Shown here in pieces: positions 18,086-29,620 of a stretch of 64,000 bases of DNA. The stretch spans positions 976,271 through 1,040,270 of the forward strand of contig OY723321.1 of assembly GCA_963210315.1 (NCBI GenBank), written 5' to 3'. A program made the position numbers and the translations under genes. The notes beneath the pieces are model-generated. The model did not search any database and was not told the origin of the DNA. It saw only the letters and a program-made list of their open reading frames with translations. This DNA is from Rhynchopus euleeides. Lineage: Eukaryota; Euglenozoa; Diplonemea; Diplonemida; Diplonemidae. Position 1 is the stretch's first letter; each line of letters begins with the position of its first letter.

Positions 18086-20338
18086 ATGGAGCCACTGTGT
18101 CACGAATCATGCGCTGCGTTGGAGCATTTGGTGCGCGACTCCCGTGAGCTCCTCCTTTTTGAAAATGCCGAATTCTACGCAGAACGGCTTTTCGAGGGGC
18201 GGAAGGATGCACGGAGCCTGTCGCTTCTGGGCAGCACCGTCATGCTGGGTGGGGACATCGAAGCGGCAGTCAGGCTGATGCGCGACTATTTCCCCTTTGC
18301 GGAACATTTCCACTCCGAACAGGATGTCAGCGTGCTTCCCGAGCTGTACAGGGTATTCGGGACATGCCTCTACCGCACCAACCGCCTGCACGAGGCAGAG
18401 GTCTCCTTCCGATACGCTCTGCAGTACCAGCAGCACCTCAGCCTCAAGGAGAAGTCTGCCTGCCTCTACCACCTTGGGGTCATCCACAGCAAGACGAACC
18501 GCGAAGGCTCCAGCACCGATGCAGTTGTCGAGAGCATAACAGCCTACCCCTTCAACTGGAAGGCCGTGGAGACCTACGCGCAAGGGAAGCCGGACCGGCA
18601 GGTCATCGACAGGCTCTACGCCAGCAGCAGGGTATGCCACTGGCACCACTTCTTACTCACACCCCACCCTCACCCCCCACCCCTGCAGGTGTCGGACTGC
18701 CAGCGGGCACACTTTGCGCCGAAAGGGAGGGCGCGGGGATCCTCTCTTGCCGCACAGCACCGGGCAACCGTGTCGCCCACCACGTCGCTGCCCTGCACCC
18801 CGCCAAGCGCACAGCTGCTGGGAGATTCCCCGCAGACGATGCCTGTGTCTCCCGTGCACGGCCCGAGCGCGGGGGTGACGGATGCAGGCGTGTCGTACGT
18901 CATGTCGATGATGCACGCCTTGGCGCGGATTGTCTGCAGTGCAAGCGCCTATCTCTGTGACGATGTGGTGGCACAGTGCAGGCGGCTCCCCCAGACCTTG
19001 CTCAAGACAGGTTTCGTGCAGGGCATTCTCGGGACAGCCTTCTACGACGAGGGGTGCCATTCAAAGGCGGCAGAATGTTTTGAGCTGATGAGGCGCCTGA
19101 CCCCCACCAAGATTGACGGCAAGCTTGCCCTCTACTCCTCGTGCCTCTGGCAGCAGCAGCGCGAGAAGGATCTGGCGCATCTGGCGCAGGAGGCTGTGCA
19201 GATGAACAAGCTCTCGCTGGTCACCCAGATCATCATGGGGAACGCGCACTCCATTGCGGGGGACCACGAGAATGCGCTCCAGTTTTTCGCAAGGGGGTGC
19301 CAGGTGGATCCCTACAGCGCGTATGCCAACACGCTGCGCGGGATGGAGCACCTTGTGCTGGAGGAGCTCGATGAAGCCTCACAGGTGTGCCAGCGAGCCC
19401 CCTCTCCCTCTCTGCCCCCCACTAGACTATCACGTGGCACAGCGCCGATCACATCTCCCCCCCCCCCCCTGTCCTCCCAATCCGGGCAGCACCAAAAGGT
19501 GCCGTTCAGCTCATCACATGCCTTGCTTCTATCTCCCTCTCTCTCTCTCTCTCTCTGCATCAAATCATGCTACTTTTTCACTGACATCCCCCCCAACCCT
19601 CTGCTCCAACCCGCCGCCGCTTGTGATGCTTACCCACCACACCGCTTTACAGGCCTTCCGTGCGGCGCTGAGGCTGGACACGAAGCACTACCCAGCATGG
19701 CACGGCCTGGGTTCTGTCGCCTCCAAGCAGGAGAAATGGGGCGACGCGGTGGTTCACTTCGAGCGTGCCTGCAAGATAAACTCCAACCCGCCTCTGCTGC
19801 TGGCTTACGCCAACGCGCTGATGGTATGCATTGGTATTCCTGACGGCAGCCCCCCGCCTTCCCACCCCCCCGACCCGGATTGGCGTGTGTATGGTGTCCA
19901 GAGGGCTGCCCACAGCCTGCCACTCTGGAGGGGCAGACCCTGCCCTTTTCTGAACTGCCGCACTGCAATCCCACACCCCCACTGCAGGCTGAGGGGCGGG
20001 GGCACTGCCTGAGAGACGCGCTGGCCACCATCAACCGTGTGCTGGAGAAGCAGCCGACGCATGCCTTCGCGCTGCTCCGCAAGGGCGAGCTGCTGATGCA
20101 GCAGATCCCCGAGAGATTAGAGGAGGCGCGTGACATTGCGCTCACCCTCTATGAGCTGGCGCCCAACGAGGCAAAGGCAAACCTGCTGCTGGGCAGGGTG
20201 TATAGGCGGCTCGGGGATGTGACCAAGGCACAGCAGTATTACAACAATGCCCTGGTGCTCGATCCCAGGGACACGCCTGCCCTGAAATATGAAGCGGATC
20301 GGTTGCAAGATTCGGGTGATTCTGATGACATGTCCTAG
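18086..20338 (+). CDS. CDC27: APC/C subunit CDC27 (APC3), TPR protein
   Basis: This is a scaffold TPR subunit of the anaphase-promoting complex, the cell-cycle E3 that recognises co-activator and substrate tails. Proposed exons: 18086-18631, 18689-19384, 19653-19823, 19988-20338, giving 587 aa. Donors are GTATGC, GTGTGC and GTATGC; acceptors all end CAG. The N-terminus (LLLFENAEFYAERLF, then FGTCLYRTNRLHEAE) matches the dimerising TPR block of Cdc27. After a short Pro/Ser-rich linker (residues ~195-255), the C-terminal TPR superhelix resumes. Its best-conserved stretch is HYPAWHGLGSVASKQEKWGD, followed by LLLGRVYRRLGDVTKAQQYY. Animal CDC27 is longer (about 820 aa) because of its linker, so this is a compact version. 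Intron 1 is only 57 bp and in frame. Confidence in the family is high; the exact linker boundary is less certain. Confidence 0.9.
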
Positions 20339-21647
20339 CCTGGTGTTCTGTGTGAAAAATCATGGGGAGGGGGTGGTGGTTATGCACACCAAACCCCCCA
20401 CCCCTTCTGGGAGATTGGCTCGACGCCGAGGTCATTCCCGCCACTACCCGCGACCACTCTAGATTTGGTATTGAACGATACTGAGGGCTCTGCGCCACTC
20501 TCTCCCCCCTCCCTCCCTCTTCGACTTTTTTTTTCATATTTTTGTATTTCAAAGCTAGCCCTAGAGCACAGCCCCTCTCTGCTTCAGCCTCACTCACCTC
20601 CCAGAGGTTGGGTCACGCAGTGTTTTTTTTCGCTGTGCAGATATTATCGTATATGCCCCCCCCCCCCGCACACGTCCGTAGAGAGAGACAATGTGGAACG
20701 AAAGGCGGTGAACTGCCCCCAACCCTCTGGAGGGATGTTGCGGCATTCACTGCTGTACACCAGGCCGCAGGGGCTGTTAGGAACCGAAGGATGAAGTAGA
20801 GGCTGAGGTCAGTCGGAACGTCGAGGCGAGTCTCCAGCCCCCACGCCCCCCCTCACCCCCTCAAGGGAGGGGGGACAGACGCAAGGGGTGCGGGTGTTGA
20901 GGTGGTTGCAGTGGAGTGTACGGGTGGTGGTGGAGAGAGAGAGAGGGGGGGGGGGAGGGGCGGGGGAGAGAGAGAGATATATATAAATATCGCCTCTCCT
21001 CGCTTCCCCTTTGCATCCCCCCCCCCTCCCCCGCCTCTGCCCAGCGCTGCACCGTCACCCGCCACACACTCCCAAATCCCTGCGTCCTCCTCCCTGCCCC
21101 CCCCCCCCCCCCCACACCCACTCGCCTTCCAAGCAGGCGACATGTAGGCATTGCTGTGCAGATGCGACCTACCATTGCTATTCCCCGATATGCCCGCCAT
21201 ATCCCCTCTCTTACCCCTTGCGTAGCGAGGGTGTAAAGTGTAAAGGGTGAGTCAATGTGGTGGATTTGCATTGCGTCTTTGTTTGCCTCGGGAAAGCCCG
21301 CCCTCCAGTGTGTGGTGGTTGTTGCGTGTGTGCCCCCTTTTTTTTTGGGGGGGCGTGTGCTGCCATGTCTTTTGTTTCTGTGTGATACAAAAGCAAACCC
21401 ACCCTCACCCACCTCCCCCCCCCCCCCCACCCACCCTCCCCGGCAACACCGGGTGGGGTCTGGTTGTTTTTTTCTTCGTGACTCCGTGATACCCACCCTC
21501 TGTGTGCAGTGTCCAGGCCTTGCCAAGGCAAGGCCGGTCGTGGTGGGGGGGGGGGTAGGGGACGTCGGGTGCTGTGCGTCCCTTGCGCTGCAGCCCTCTC
21601 TGCTGCACTGCAGAGGCTGCGGCCTCTGTGCGGGCAATACACGTTAA
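20339..21647. other. Intergenic stretch, (GA)n-TATATA block
   Basis: A GA-rich tract runs into GAGATATATATAAATATC at about 20970-20990, some 660 bp before the next start codon. Long C-tracts sit at 21095-21112 and 21415-21430. Acceptor-like CAG sites lie at about 21509 and 21612, so a 5' untranslated intron is possible. No coding sequence. Confidence 0.45.
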
Positions 21648-24600
21648 ATGGCCACCCTGAACCTCCTGGCGTCAGCGGTAGGGATTTTTATCATCATCGT
21701 TGGTATCGTGAAGAATTTTTTCGAGGTATGGCCACCGCGCCCCCTTCTGCTGCACAGCCTGCTACACAACCCCCCCCCTCCCAAACACACCGACTCCTCC
21801 CCCCCGCAGAACCTCGAAGAAAAGGAGCGTGAGCGCAGGCAGAAGGCGGCGCAGAGGCGGCGACAGGCATCTGTGGAGCCTTCCCACCCTGCCTACCTCC
21901 CCCAGAGGGATGCTGCGCAGGCACAGGTATGGGAGAGAGGGGGGGATGGGGTGGGGCGGTGGGAGGTGTTGTTTGAATCAACCCTGCCCCACTCCACACC
22001 CCGCCCTGCAGCAATTCACATTCACACCTCACCCCCCTTCCTTGCAGGTGCGGCAGCCGTCCGTCTCGCAGGCAGGCAGTCCTGGCATGAGGTTCCGTGC
22101 GGCACCTCAGCAGCAGCCCAGGCGAGATGAATGGGCACAGCCACCCACGCAACCCAGCAGCGCTGCGCAGTTCGTCAGCGAGGCGATGCCTGTGGCATCG
22201 GCGGCACCGTCTATGCGTGCCCCGGCACCTGTGTATCTGTCGTCGCGCCGTGTGCCCGTGAGTGTTGAGGAGGCGCCGTGCCCGCAGCTGTTCCCGGAGG
22301 AGATTGTGAAGGAGGAGGATTGCGGGCAGATGAACGAGCCACGGAAGGAGGAGCGCAGGAGGGGCCGGAGGGGGCGCGGGATGAAGCGGGCGCGCGAGGC
22401 GGATGAGGGGGGGCACGTGAAGCGGTCGCGCCGGGGCGACGGCGCGCGGGGCAGGCGCGACTCGCCCCCGCGGCGGGGCAACACGGCGGGCAACATGCGG
22501 CTGTCGGAGCAGGAGGATGTGCTGTCACGCATGGTGACGCAGGATGCGATCCCAACTTTCAGCATCAGGCCCCCCACGCCCGACCTGCAGCGGCAGACCT
22601 CCTCGTATCGGTCGCTGCGGTTCAGGCGCCGCTTCGAGATGCCGGATACCGATGAGAAGGTGGTGTGCTCTCCCATGCCTCCGCCGAAGCCGTCGCCGCC
22701 CAAGCCTGTGACGCCTGTGCAGTTGCCGCAAGCGGCGCCCGCAGCAGCGCCCGCAGCGGAGGCAGGCGGGGCTGCGTCGAGCAGTGCGTCGGCAGCGGGA
22801 GGGTTTTCCTTTGGGGCGACGGCGTCGACAGGGGGTGCGTCGTCATCTTCGTCAGCTTCGGCAGCGGGGTTCTCCTTCACAGTTCCGCCGGCAGGCGGTG
22901 CCTCGTCGTCGGCAGCAGCGACCGGTGCGGCATCGTCCTCCGCCGCTGCCGCTGGGGGGTTCAGCTTCCCCCCCGTTACCGCGCCGGCAGCAGCAGGGGG
23001 GGCGTCGTCGTCTGCCGCCGGTGGGTTTGCAGGCTTCGGTGCGGTTGCGTCATCCAGCAGCGGTGCGGGCAGCTCGTCTGCTGCAGCGGGAGGGTTCGCC
23101 TTCGGGGCAGTTGCCGGCAGCAGCAGCAGCAGCGGCGGGGAGGCAGCCACCGCTGCCAGCACCGGCTTCTCCTTCGGGGCAGCGGCCAGCACTGCCGCTG
23201 CCACCACCGCCAGCAGCAGCTCGGCAGGCGCGGCAGGGTTCTCCTTCGGGGCAATCGGCGGCACCACCGGCACCGCCACCACCGCCACCGCCAGCAGCAG
23301 CAGCAGCGGCGGCGGGTCGTTTGGGGGCTTCGGCGCAGTGGGCGGCACCTCCGCCTCTGGCAGCCAGGGCAGCTTCTCCTTCGGCGCAGCAGCGCCGTCC
23401 GACACCTCCGCCAGCACCCAGCCGGCGCTGTCATTCGGGGGCAGCACGGCGGCTGCCCCCGCCAGCTCTTCAGGCTTCACCTTCGGCGCTGCTGCTGCTG
23501 CTGCGCCGTCCTCCGCTGCGCCGAGCGGTGGGTTCGGTGGGTTTGGCGGCGCATCCAGCTCCGCCGCCGCACCTGCTGGTGCATTCGGGGCGGGCGCTGC
23601 GGCGAGCTCCTCTGCACCTGCTGCTGGGGGGTTCGGCTTCGGCGCGCCCGCACCTGGCAGCTCTGCTGCCGACGCGGCGAGCTTCAGCTTCCCTGCGGCA
23701 GCAGCGAGCTCCTCTGCACCCGCTGCAACCGGGTTCCAGTTTGGCGCTGCCGCCACCACCGCCGCCGCGCCTGCCCCCCAGGGGGGCTTCAGTGCACAGC
23801 CCGTGGCATCGAGCAGCGCGCCAGGGGGTGTCGCCTTCAGCTTCGGCAACCCCTCGGGGACCGGCGACGCCGCACCCGTCTTCGGGGCGTCGTCCTCCGC
23901 AGGGGCGGCAGCAGCAGGCTTCGGGGTCTCAAGCTCCGCGGCTGCAGCAGCGTTCCCCTTCGGTGGGGGTGCGGCGCCCGCCGCCAGCAGCAGCGCCACG
24001 GCATTCACCTTCGGCGCTCCCGGGAGCAGTGCCGCCGCGCCGGCCGCCTTCGGGGCACCCGCCGCTGCGGCTGCCCCCTTCGGTGCGCCTGCCCCCGCAG
24101 CGGGCGGGGCTGCCCCGCCTGTCTTCGGGGCGCCTGCAAGCAGTGCGGCGGCGGGCTTCCCCGCCGCCACCGGTGGGTTCGGCGCGCCTGCAGCGGCAGC
24201 ATCCACAGGCGGCTTCGGCGCGCCCGCCGGTGGGTTCGGCGCTGCCCCGGCAGCAGGGGGCTTTGGTGCCCCGACGACAGCCGCAGTCGGCGCCGCTGCT
24301 GTGCCGTTCGGTGCTGCCCCTGCGGTCCCTGCAGCGGCAGGCTTCAACTTTGGGGGTGCACCGGCGTCTTCAGGCGGTGGGTTCGGCGCTGGCGGCGGCA
24401 CTTTCGGTGGCGGCAGCGGCGCTGCCGCTGCCCCTGCCGGCGGGTTCGGCGCGCCGGCCGCCGGGGGTGCGTTCGGCGCCCCTGCTGCAGCCTCCACAGG
24501 CGGCTTCGGCGCCCCGGCACCCGCTGCCCCGTTCGGCACACCGCCCCCGGCAGCGGGGGGCTTCGGCGCTGCCCCCGCAGGCGGGGCTGCGGCCGGCGGG

Positions 24601-25043
24601 TTCGCATTCGGCGCCCCACCAGGCGCCGCCGCCCCGGCGGGCGGCGGCTTCGGCACGCCGGGGGGCTTCAACGGGGGGGCAAACCCGTTCGGTGCGACTC
24701 CATCACCGTCGCCTGTGGCGCCGCAGGTCGGCACACCCGCTGCAGGGTATGTGCCTCGCCTTCCTTGACTGGCACTTAAGTGGCAGAAGCGGGGGTGGGG
24801 GGTGGGGGTGGTATTTTGCGTCACACATCGATGCTTTGCTCTGCCCTTCTCCGGGCAGCGGTGACACCCCCCACACATGCATGAATCTTTCTTTGCAGTA
24901 GTGCTGAACTCATCACACCCTGCTCCCGCTGTAATCACCACTGCCACACACACACCTGATCCCACCGCAGGGGCTTCGGGGCGATGTCGACGCCGCCTCC
25001 TGCTGGTGACGGGAAACCGATGTTTACCATGAGTATGCCTTGA
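21648..25043 (+). CDS. Transmembrane-anchored FG-repeat nucleoporin (POM121-like architecture)
   Basis: Proposed exons: 21648-21725, 21810-21926, 22048-24746, 24971-25043, about 988 aa. Residues ~6-25 form one hydrophobic segment (LLASAVGIFIIIVGIVKNFF), followed by a charged Glu/Arg helix, then a basic bipartite NLS-like region around residues 165-205 (KRAREADEGG, VKRSRRGD). From about residue 316 to the end there are dozens of FG dipeptides in Ala/Ser/Gly-rich sequence, first FSFG/FxFG type, later GFGAP type. FG domains form the permeability barrier of the nuclear pore. TM plus NLS plus FG is the order seen in vertebrate POM121, but homology cannot be claimed from low-complexity sequence. 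The last exon continues the FG pattern (GGFGAMSTPP) to TGA. The second intron has two in-frame acceptors, after 22011 or after 22047. Confidence 0.8.
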
Positions 25044-26755
25044 TGTGTGAGGTGCCCGCCCCATGCCGACACCCTGCCACCCAACAGATGCCTCGTCGAT
25101 GCGGAAGAGGGTTGGGCGGCGGAGGTAGTGCCGTGGCGACATGGCATGGGTGTGGGGGGACGGCCCCAACCAGCCAAGCCAAGCATCTCCCACGTGATGC
25201 CGTGATGACCCCTCCCCGCCTCTCAAAAAAAACCGCTCAGACAGCGTGGTCGGAACCACGCAGAATTTATCCCCCGCCCCTCTGCAACTCCCTCCCCATT
25301 ATTGTACCTTAGCCCGCGCGGGCATTGCACTACAGCAAAAAAAAACAACACCTGTTTGAGGAGCCGGGTGGGAGGGGAGGGTGCAGTAGCGCAGGTTTTG
25401 AAAAAAAATGATGGTGTGTTTCGACGACATCGTCGATAGTGTCCCCAGCCCTGCCCAGCCTTCGTGTCGGGTCGTGCCAGGCGCTCACACCTTACTTAGC
25501 GCTGCCGAGAACTGCGGAGATTTCTTTTTCTGCACAATACGAAAGGAGGGGGGGCACCCACCATCTGCAACTCCCCACCGCCCCTCCGCATCCCATCACG
25601 TGATCATCCCCCCCGCTCCCCCATCCTATCACCCGTCTCGGCACCGCCCCCCTCCCCCTCGACTCTGTGAGGCCACATGTGTCAGCAAACCCGCTCCTGA
25701 GCGGAGGGCCCGAAACCCGTCTATCCTTTGTTGTGCAGAGATGGTCACAAACTGCCCCCCTCCTCCTCCCCCCCCCCCCCTCACCCTTCCCATCCCATGT
25801 CCCCTTTCCCACCCGATGCGCGCGTCCATTGAGATGCGTTGCCAATGTGTGCCTCCATTTATTCAAAGTGCCAGACGCAGTTGGGAGGAGAGGGAAAGAA
25901 AGGGGCGGTGGGGGAGAGATGAGAAAGAGATATACACATATAGATAGAGACCTGGCAGTGCTGCAAACAGCGTTTGCTTTGGCGGATGCTTGCGTTGTGA
26001 CTGGAGATTCCAGGGAGGGGCAGCGCGCCAACGGTACAGTAGAAAGAGAGAGAGAGAGAGATAGAAGGGATCGTAACAGCGCAGGCGAGTGGGTGATTAT
26101 TGTTGATTATTCCACAGCCCGCCACTGTTCGCATGACTGGTCCAAAAAGCAGGTAGGAAGAGGGGGAGGGGGTGTGGGGTGTTCCGGTGGGGAATATGCG
26201 ATACCCCCTGCACTGTCTGGTGGAAATGCACAACAAAATGGATGTGTTGGGGTATCGCACAGAGAGGGGAGGGAGGGGGTGGGGGGGGCAAAAAAAAACC
26301 TTCTTGAGGCAGACCAAACCAAAGGAGCAGAAGCGCGGCAAAGGCAAACGCAAATCACGCGCAGCACAAATTGCGACAAAAACACACAAGCTGAGGGGGG
26401 GGTTTTTTTTGGCAAAAAAATAGTTCCATAACTCTCCATCACGCCATCCACCCCCCAAAAGCCCCTCCACGCAATATAAACCCCCCCCCCCCACCCTTTG
26501 GATTATCTCTCAATACAATCGATCAGACACCCCTCCCTCCCTCCCTCCCTTCCCCCTCTCCTCCAACCCCCCCCCCCCCCACACACACACACACACAGGG
26601 CACACACACCACACATACACCCGCACGCCTGTGCCCCATCCCACCCCCCCCCCCCCCTGCCCCTCTGCTGCGGTGGACCCCCCTTGCCACACCACCACCC
26701 CCCGTGTGTGGGGCGAGGGGGTCACTCCCCCCCGCCCCCGCCCCCTCGCCCCACC
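25044..26755. other. Intergenic stretch, simple-sequence rich
   Basis: C- and G-runs, a GA/TATAC block at 25910-25950, a (GA)n at 26046-26062, an (AC)n at 26580-26600 and GCAATATAAA at about 26471. No gene is recognised. Confidence 0.45.
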
Positions 26756-27988
26756 ATGCGGGTGCGAACAGGGCCTGCTGTGGCGGTGAATCTGTTCTTC
26801 GGGCAGCCGGGGGATGCGGAGGCATGGCAGCAGCAGCAGCAGCAGGGGCCGCAAGCCATCGAGGTGCTCGGGCCGGGGGGTGCGTCTGCGACATACAGCG
26901 TGGTGAATGGGAGGGCGGTGCGGAACCCCCCGCTGCCCCACCCGCCACACCCACCGCCCGTGGGGGGTGGTGGGGTGGGGAAGCCTTCTGCGGCGTATGT
27001 CCTCCCGCATGACAGGGCGCTGGGGGTGGCGCAGCAGCCCCAGAATCACAACCCGCAGCATCCGCCCCCTCCGAATCACAACCACCACCACCACCACCCC
27101 CAGCAGCAGCACCAGCCGTCTGCCCTTCCGCTTGCAGAGGAGTTGCCGCCGCCACCTCTTGCTCCGTTGCCTCCGTATGCCCCTCACGGCGCGCAGGACA
27201 TGCATGACCTGCATGACGACGAGGCGACAGTGATGTGCGAGAGGGAGACCTCAGATGTGCCTGTCCACAGCGGTGCGTATTACCCCCCCAGTAACCATGT
27301 CGCAGCCCCACCGCCGGATGCGGGTGTTGCTGGCGCGGTGGTGCCGGCAGGAGGGGGTGGTGGCGGAAGTGTCGGCGGTGGCTATGGCGTGGTGGTGCCG
27401 GCAGGAGGGGGTGGTGGCGGAAGTGTCGGCGGTGGCTATGGCGTGGTGGTGCCGGCAGGAGGGGGTGGTGGCGGAAGTGTCGGCGGTGGCTATGGCGTGG
27501 TGGTGCCGGCAGGAGGGGGTGGTGGCGGAAGTGTCGGCGGTGGCTATGGCGCGGTGGTGCCGGCAGGAGGGGGTGGTGGCGGAAGTGTCGGCGGTGGCTA
27601 TGGCGTGGTGGCGGTGCCGGGGGAGAGGGGGGTGGAGGCGCGCCTGTCGCGGTTGGAGCGGCAGATGGACACTATCATCCCTCTTCTCGAAAGGCAAGCC
27701 GGGGTGCAGGTGCAGCAAGCGCAGCAGATGCTGCATGCGTCACATCTTGGCCTGCCGGGGCCTGCAGGTCTTGGCGGTGGGGGTGGTGTTGCTGTCGGAC
27801 CCTCCAGCCCCGGGGAGACCTCGGATGACCGCTATTCAGAGGCCCACCAGAGCCAGCCCAGGCGGGTTCCAAACCAGTCCCCATTGTATGCCCATCAGAA
27901 GAAGCCTGTGCACCACCCTGTGGTGGCGGTGCCGGGGCCCTTCCCGCACACCCCGCCGTACCCATTCTCCCCCATCTCCTTCAAGTAG
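26756..27988 (+). CDS. Low-complexity hypothetical protein with five 18-residue Gly repeats
   Basis: This is a single-exon frame of 410 aa starting at an ATG in a good context (CCACCATGC). Composition in order: short ordered N-terminus, a poly-Gln run, Pro-rich and His/Asn/Gln-rich stretches (residues ~60-125), an acidic segment, then five almost identical 18-aa repeats (VVPAGGGGGGSVGGGYG) encoded at 27335-27604. A short coiled coil (ARLSRLERQMDTIIPLLERQ) and a Pro/His-rich tail follow. Only the coiled coil looks structured. No family is recognised; such proteins are often RNA- or transcription-related, but that is a guess. Confidence 0.55.
   Translation: MRVRTGPAVAVNLFFGQPGDAEAWQQQQQQGPQAIEVLGPGGASATYSVVNGRAVRNPPLPHPPHPPPVGGGGVGKPSAAYVLPHDRALGVAQQPQNHNPQHPPPPNHNHHHHHPQQQHQPSALPLAEELPPPPLAPLPPYAPHGAQDMHDLHDDEATVMCERETSDVPVHSGAYYPPSNHVAAPPPDAGVAGAVVPAGGGGGGSVGGGYGVVVPAGGGGGGSVGGGYGVVVPAGGGGGGSVGGGYGVVVPAGGGGGGSVGGGYGAVVPAGGGGGGSVGGGYGVVAVPGERGVEARLSRLERQMDTIIPLLERQAGVQVQQAQQMLHASHLGLPGPAGLGGGGGVAVGPSSPGETSDDRYSEAHQSQPRRVPNQSPLYAHQKKPVHHPVVAVPGPFPHTPPYPFSPISFK
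27335..27604 (+). repeat. 54-bp x 5 in-frame minisatellite
   Basis: There are five units of exactly 54 bp with almost no differences (only the codon after the glycine-tyrosine block alternates GTG/GCG). It lies inside the hypothetical CDS and keeps the frame. Confidence 0.95.
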
Positions 27989-29620
27989 GGTGGGTGTGGG
28001 GGGTGGTGTGATGTATCCTCCTTGTCTTCTGTGGTTTTGTGCCTCCCGGGAGTCGCCCCTCCTCCAGGCACACACCCCCCCCCCCCCCCCTCTCAAAAAA
28101 TCCCCCCCCGCCCCCCCTCCATGTAACTTGTTGTTCTGCCACACTGCCCTATTTTGGGTAGGGCTGATTTTTTTTCTTTTGCCGCTCGTGCCGGCACACC
28201 GGAACTCTCCTTTTTGATTTATACGTTTGCTTGGGCGAGTTTGGTGCACTTTTTTCCTCGTCTCCCCCCCCCCCCCCTCCCGTTGTCAAATGATGATATA
28301 TCTGTCGTGGTGGTATGGTGTGGGTTGCACGAAGCTGGAATCTTAGAATTGGGTGTGTGCACGTGTGGGTGAGGTGTGGTACAGTGGAGGTTAGCATCAG
28401 AGCACGCTCGTTGCGACCAACAACCCATGCAAATATCTTAAACGTATGGGCGGGCGAGGGGAGAGGTCGGTCTGACACCCTTCCTCGCCCCACTCGTTCT
28501 GGAAGAGAGCGCACCCATTCCCCGAGGGAAGGATTCGCAGGGGAGATCTTTATTTGCGAGTGCATGCAGTGTTTTGTGCCACAGGGCTTGCATGCCATGT
28601 GTGTTGCCCCCCCCCTCCCCCTCCGCCCCTCCCTCTGGGTGGTGCCTCTATTCCCCTCCTCTGTGGGATGTGTTGCGAACTCCTTGTCCCGATCCCAGGA
28701 CCCGCCGCCCACCCCACCACACACCATCCATCGGCCCCTTGGGGCCGACCACCGTTCTTGTTCCACATTCAGTCTTGTTTTGCACATAGAGCGTAGAACC
28801 ATTGTGATGCCATCGGGCACGGTGTTGTGGGTTGGGTGAGGGAGTGCAAAAATACACGGTGCTGACCAGCTGCCCTGAGCGGGCCTGGTGGTGCCTGGTT
28901 TTGCATCGGAGCCATTCGGTGCACCCTGCACTGAATAAGAAGCGAGTTGGCGTGCCTGATGCGAGTGTCTTTCAGCCGAGCCTCCCCCGCTGCAATACCG
29001 AAGATGTGCTGCCGCAGAATGCGGAGGACATGCCGAGGTAAACAAAGGCTGCGAGGGACCAGATTTGTGCTCAGTATAGTAGGATTTTCGCGCATGCATT
29101 GCCCTCCGCATTCAACTCACTCCCTTCCGCATCTCTCGCAACAGTGTATTCGTAGACAGGAGATTCCATATGGCCACGCTGATTGATCCCGTCCCCCCTG
29201 CCCCTCTTTATAGCCTTCATTATTGGCCGTTGCCACGACATCACTTTGTGTTATGACACCACCCCCCCCACACAATACAGGGCTCATATACACACTCCCC
29301 CACACACACACGCAGCCCGCCTTTCTCAGCAAAGCCACACCAAACATAGACTTGGCCTTTCGTGGTGGTTTCCTCCCCCCCCCCCTCCCCTGCATTGCCT
29401 TCCTTTTCTCTGTCCCGGGGGGGGTGGGGGTGGGGGGGGTTACGGGGGGGGGGGGCGAGCGCGGCACGCAACAGTTCCCCCCCTTCCCCCCTCCCTCCCG
29501 CACACCCCTCTCCCCCCCTGCCCTGTCTCCCGCCTGCCTGCCACTTAAGCCGCCACCACCCTTCTTTCTATTCCCGGGTCTCCTCTCTCAACCACACGCC
29601 CACACCCCCGCTCCTCCGCA
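27989..29620. other. Intergenic stretch before the HECT ligase
   Basis: C-tracts occur at 28075-28095, 28265-28280, 29375-29390 and a G-rich block at 29417-29460. The piece 28850-29110 has protein-like translations on both strands but no assignable gene. Confidence 0.4.

Noticed and set aside
22107..25259. 1050-codon - strand frame opposite the FG nucleoporin
   Set aside because: It is a mirror of the GC-rich Ala/Gly/Phe codons of the sense gene; Pro/Ala-rich with no domain.
28149..29111. 320-codon - strand frame
   Set aside because: Crosses several homopolymers and has no domain; only the piece near 28850-29110 looks protein-like, and it does so on both strands.
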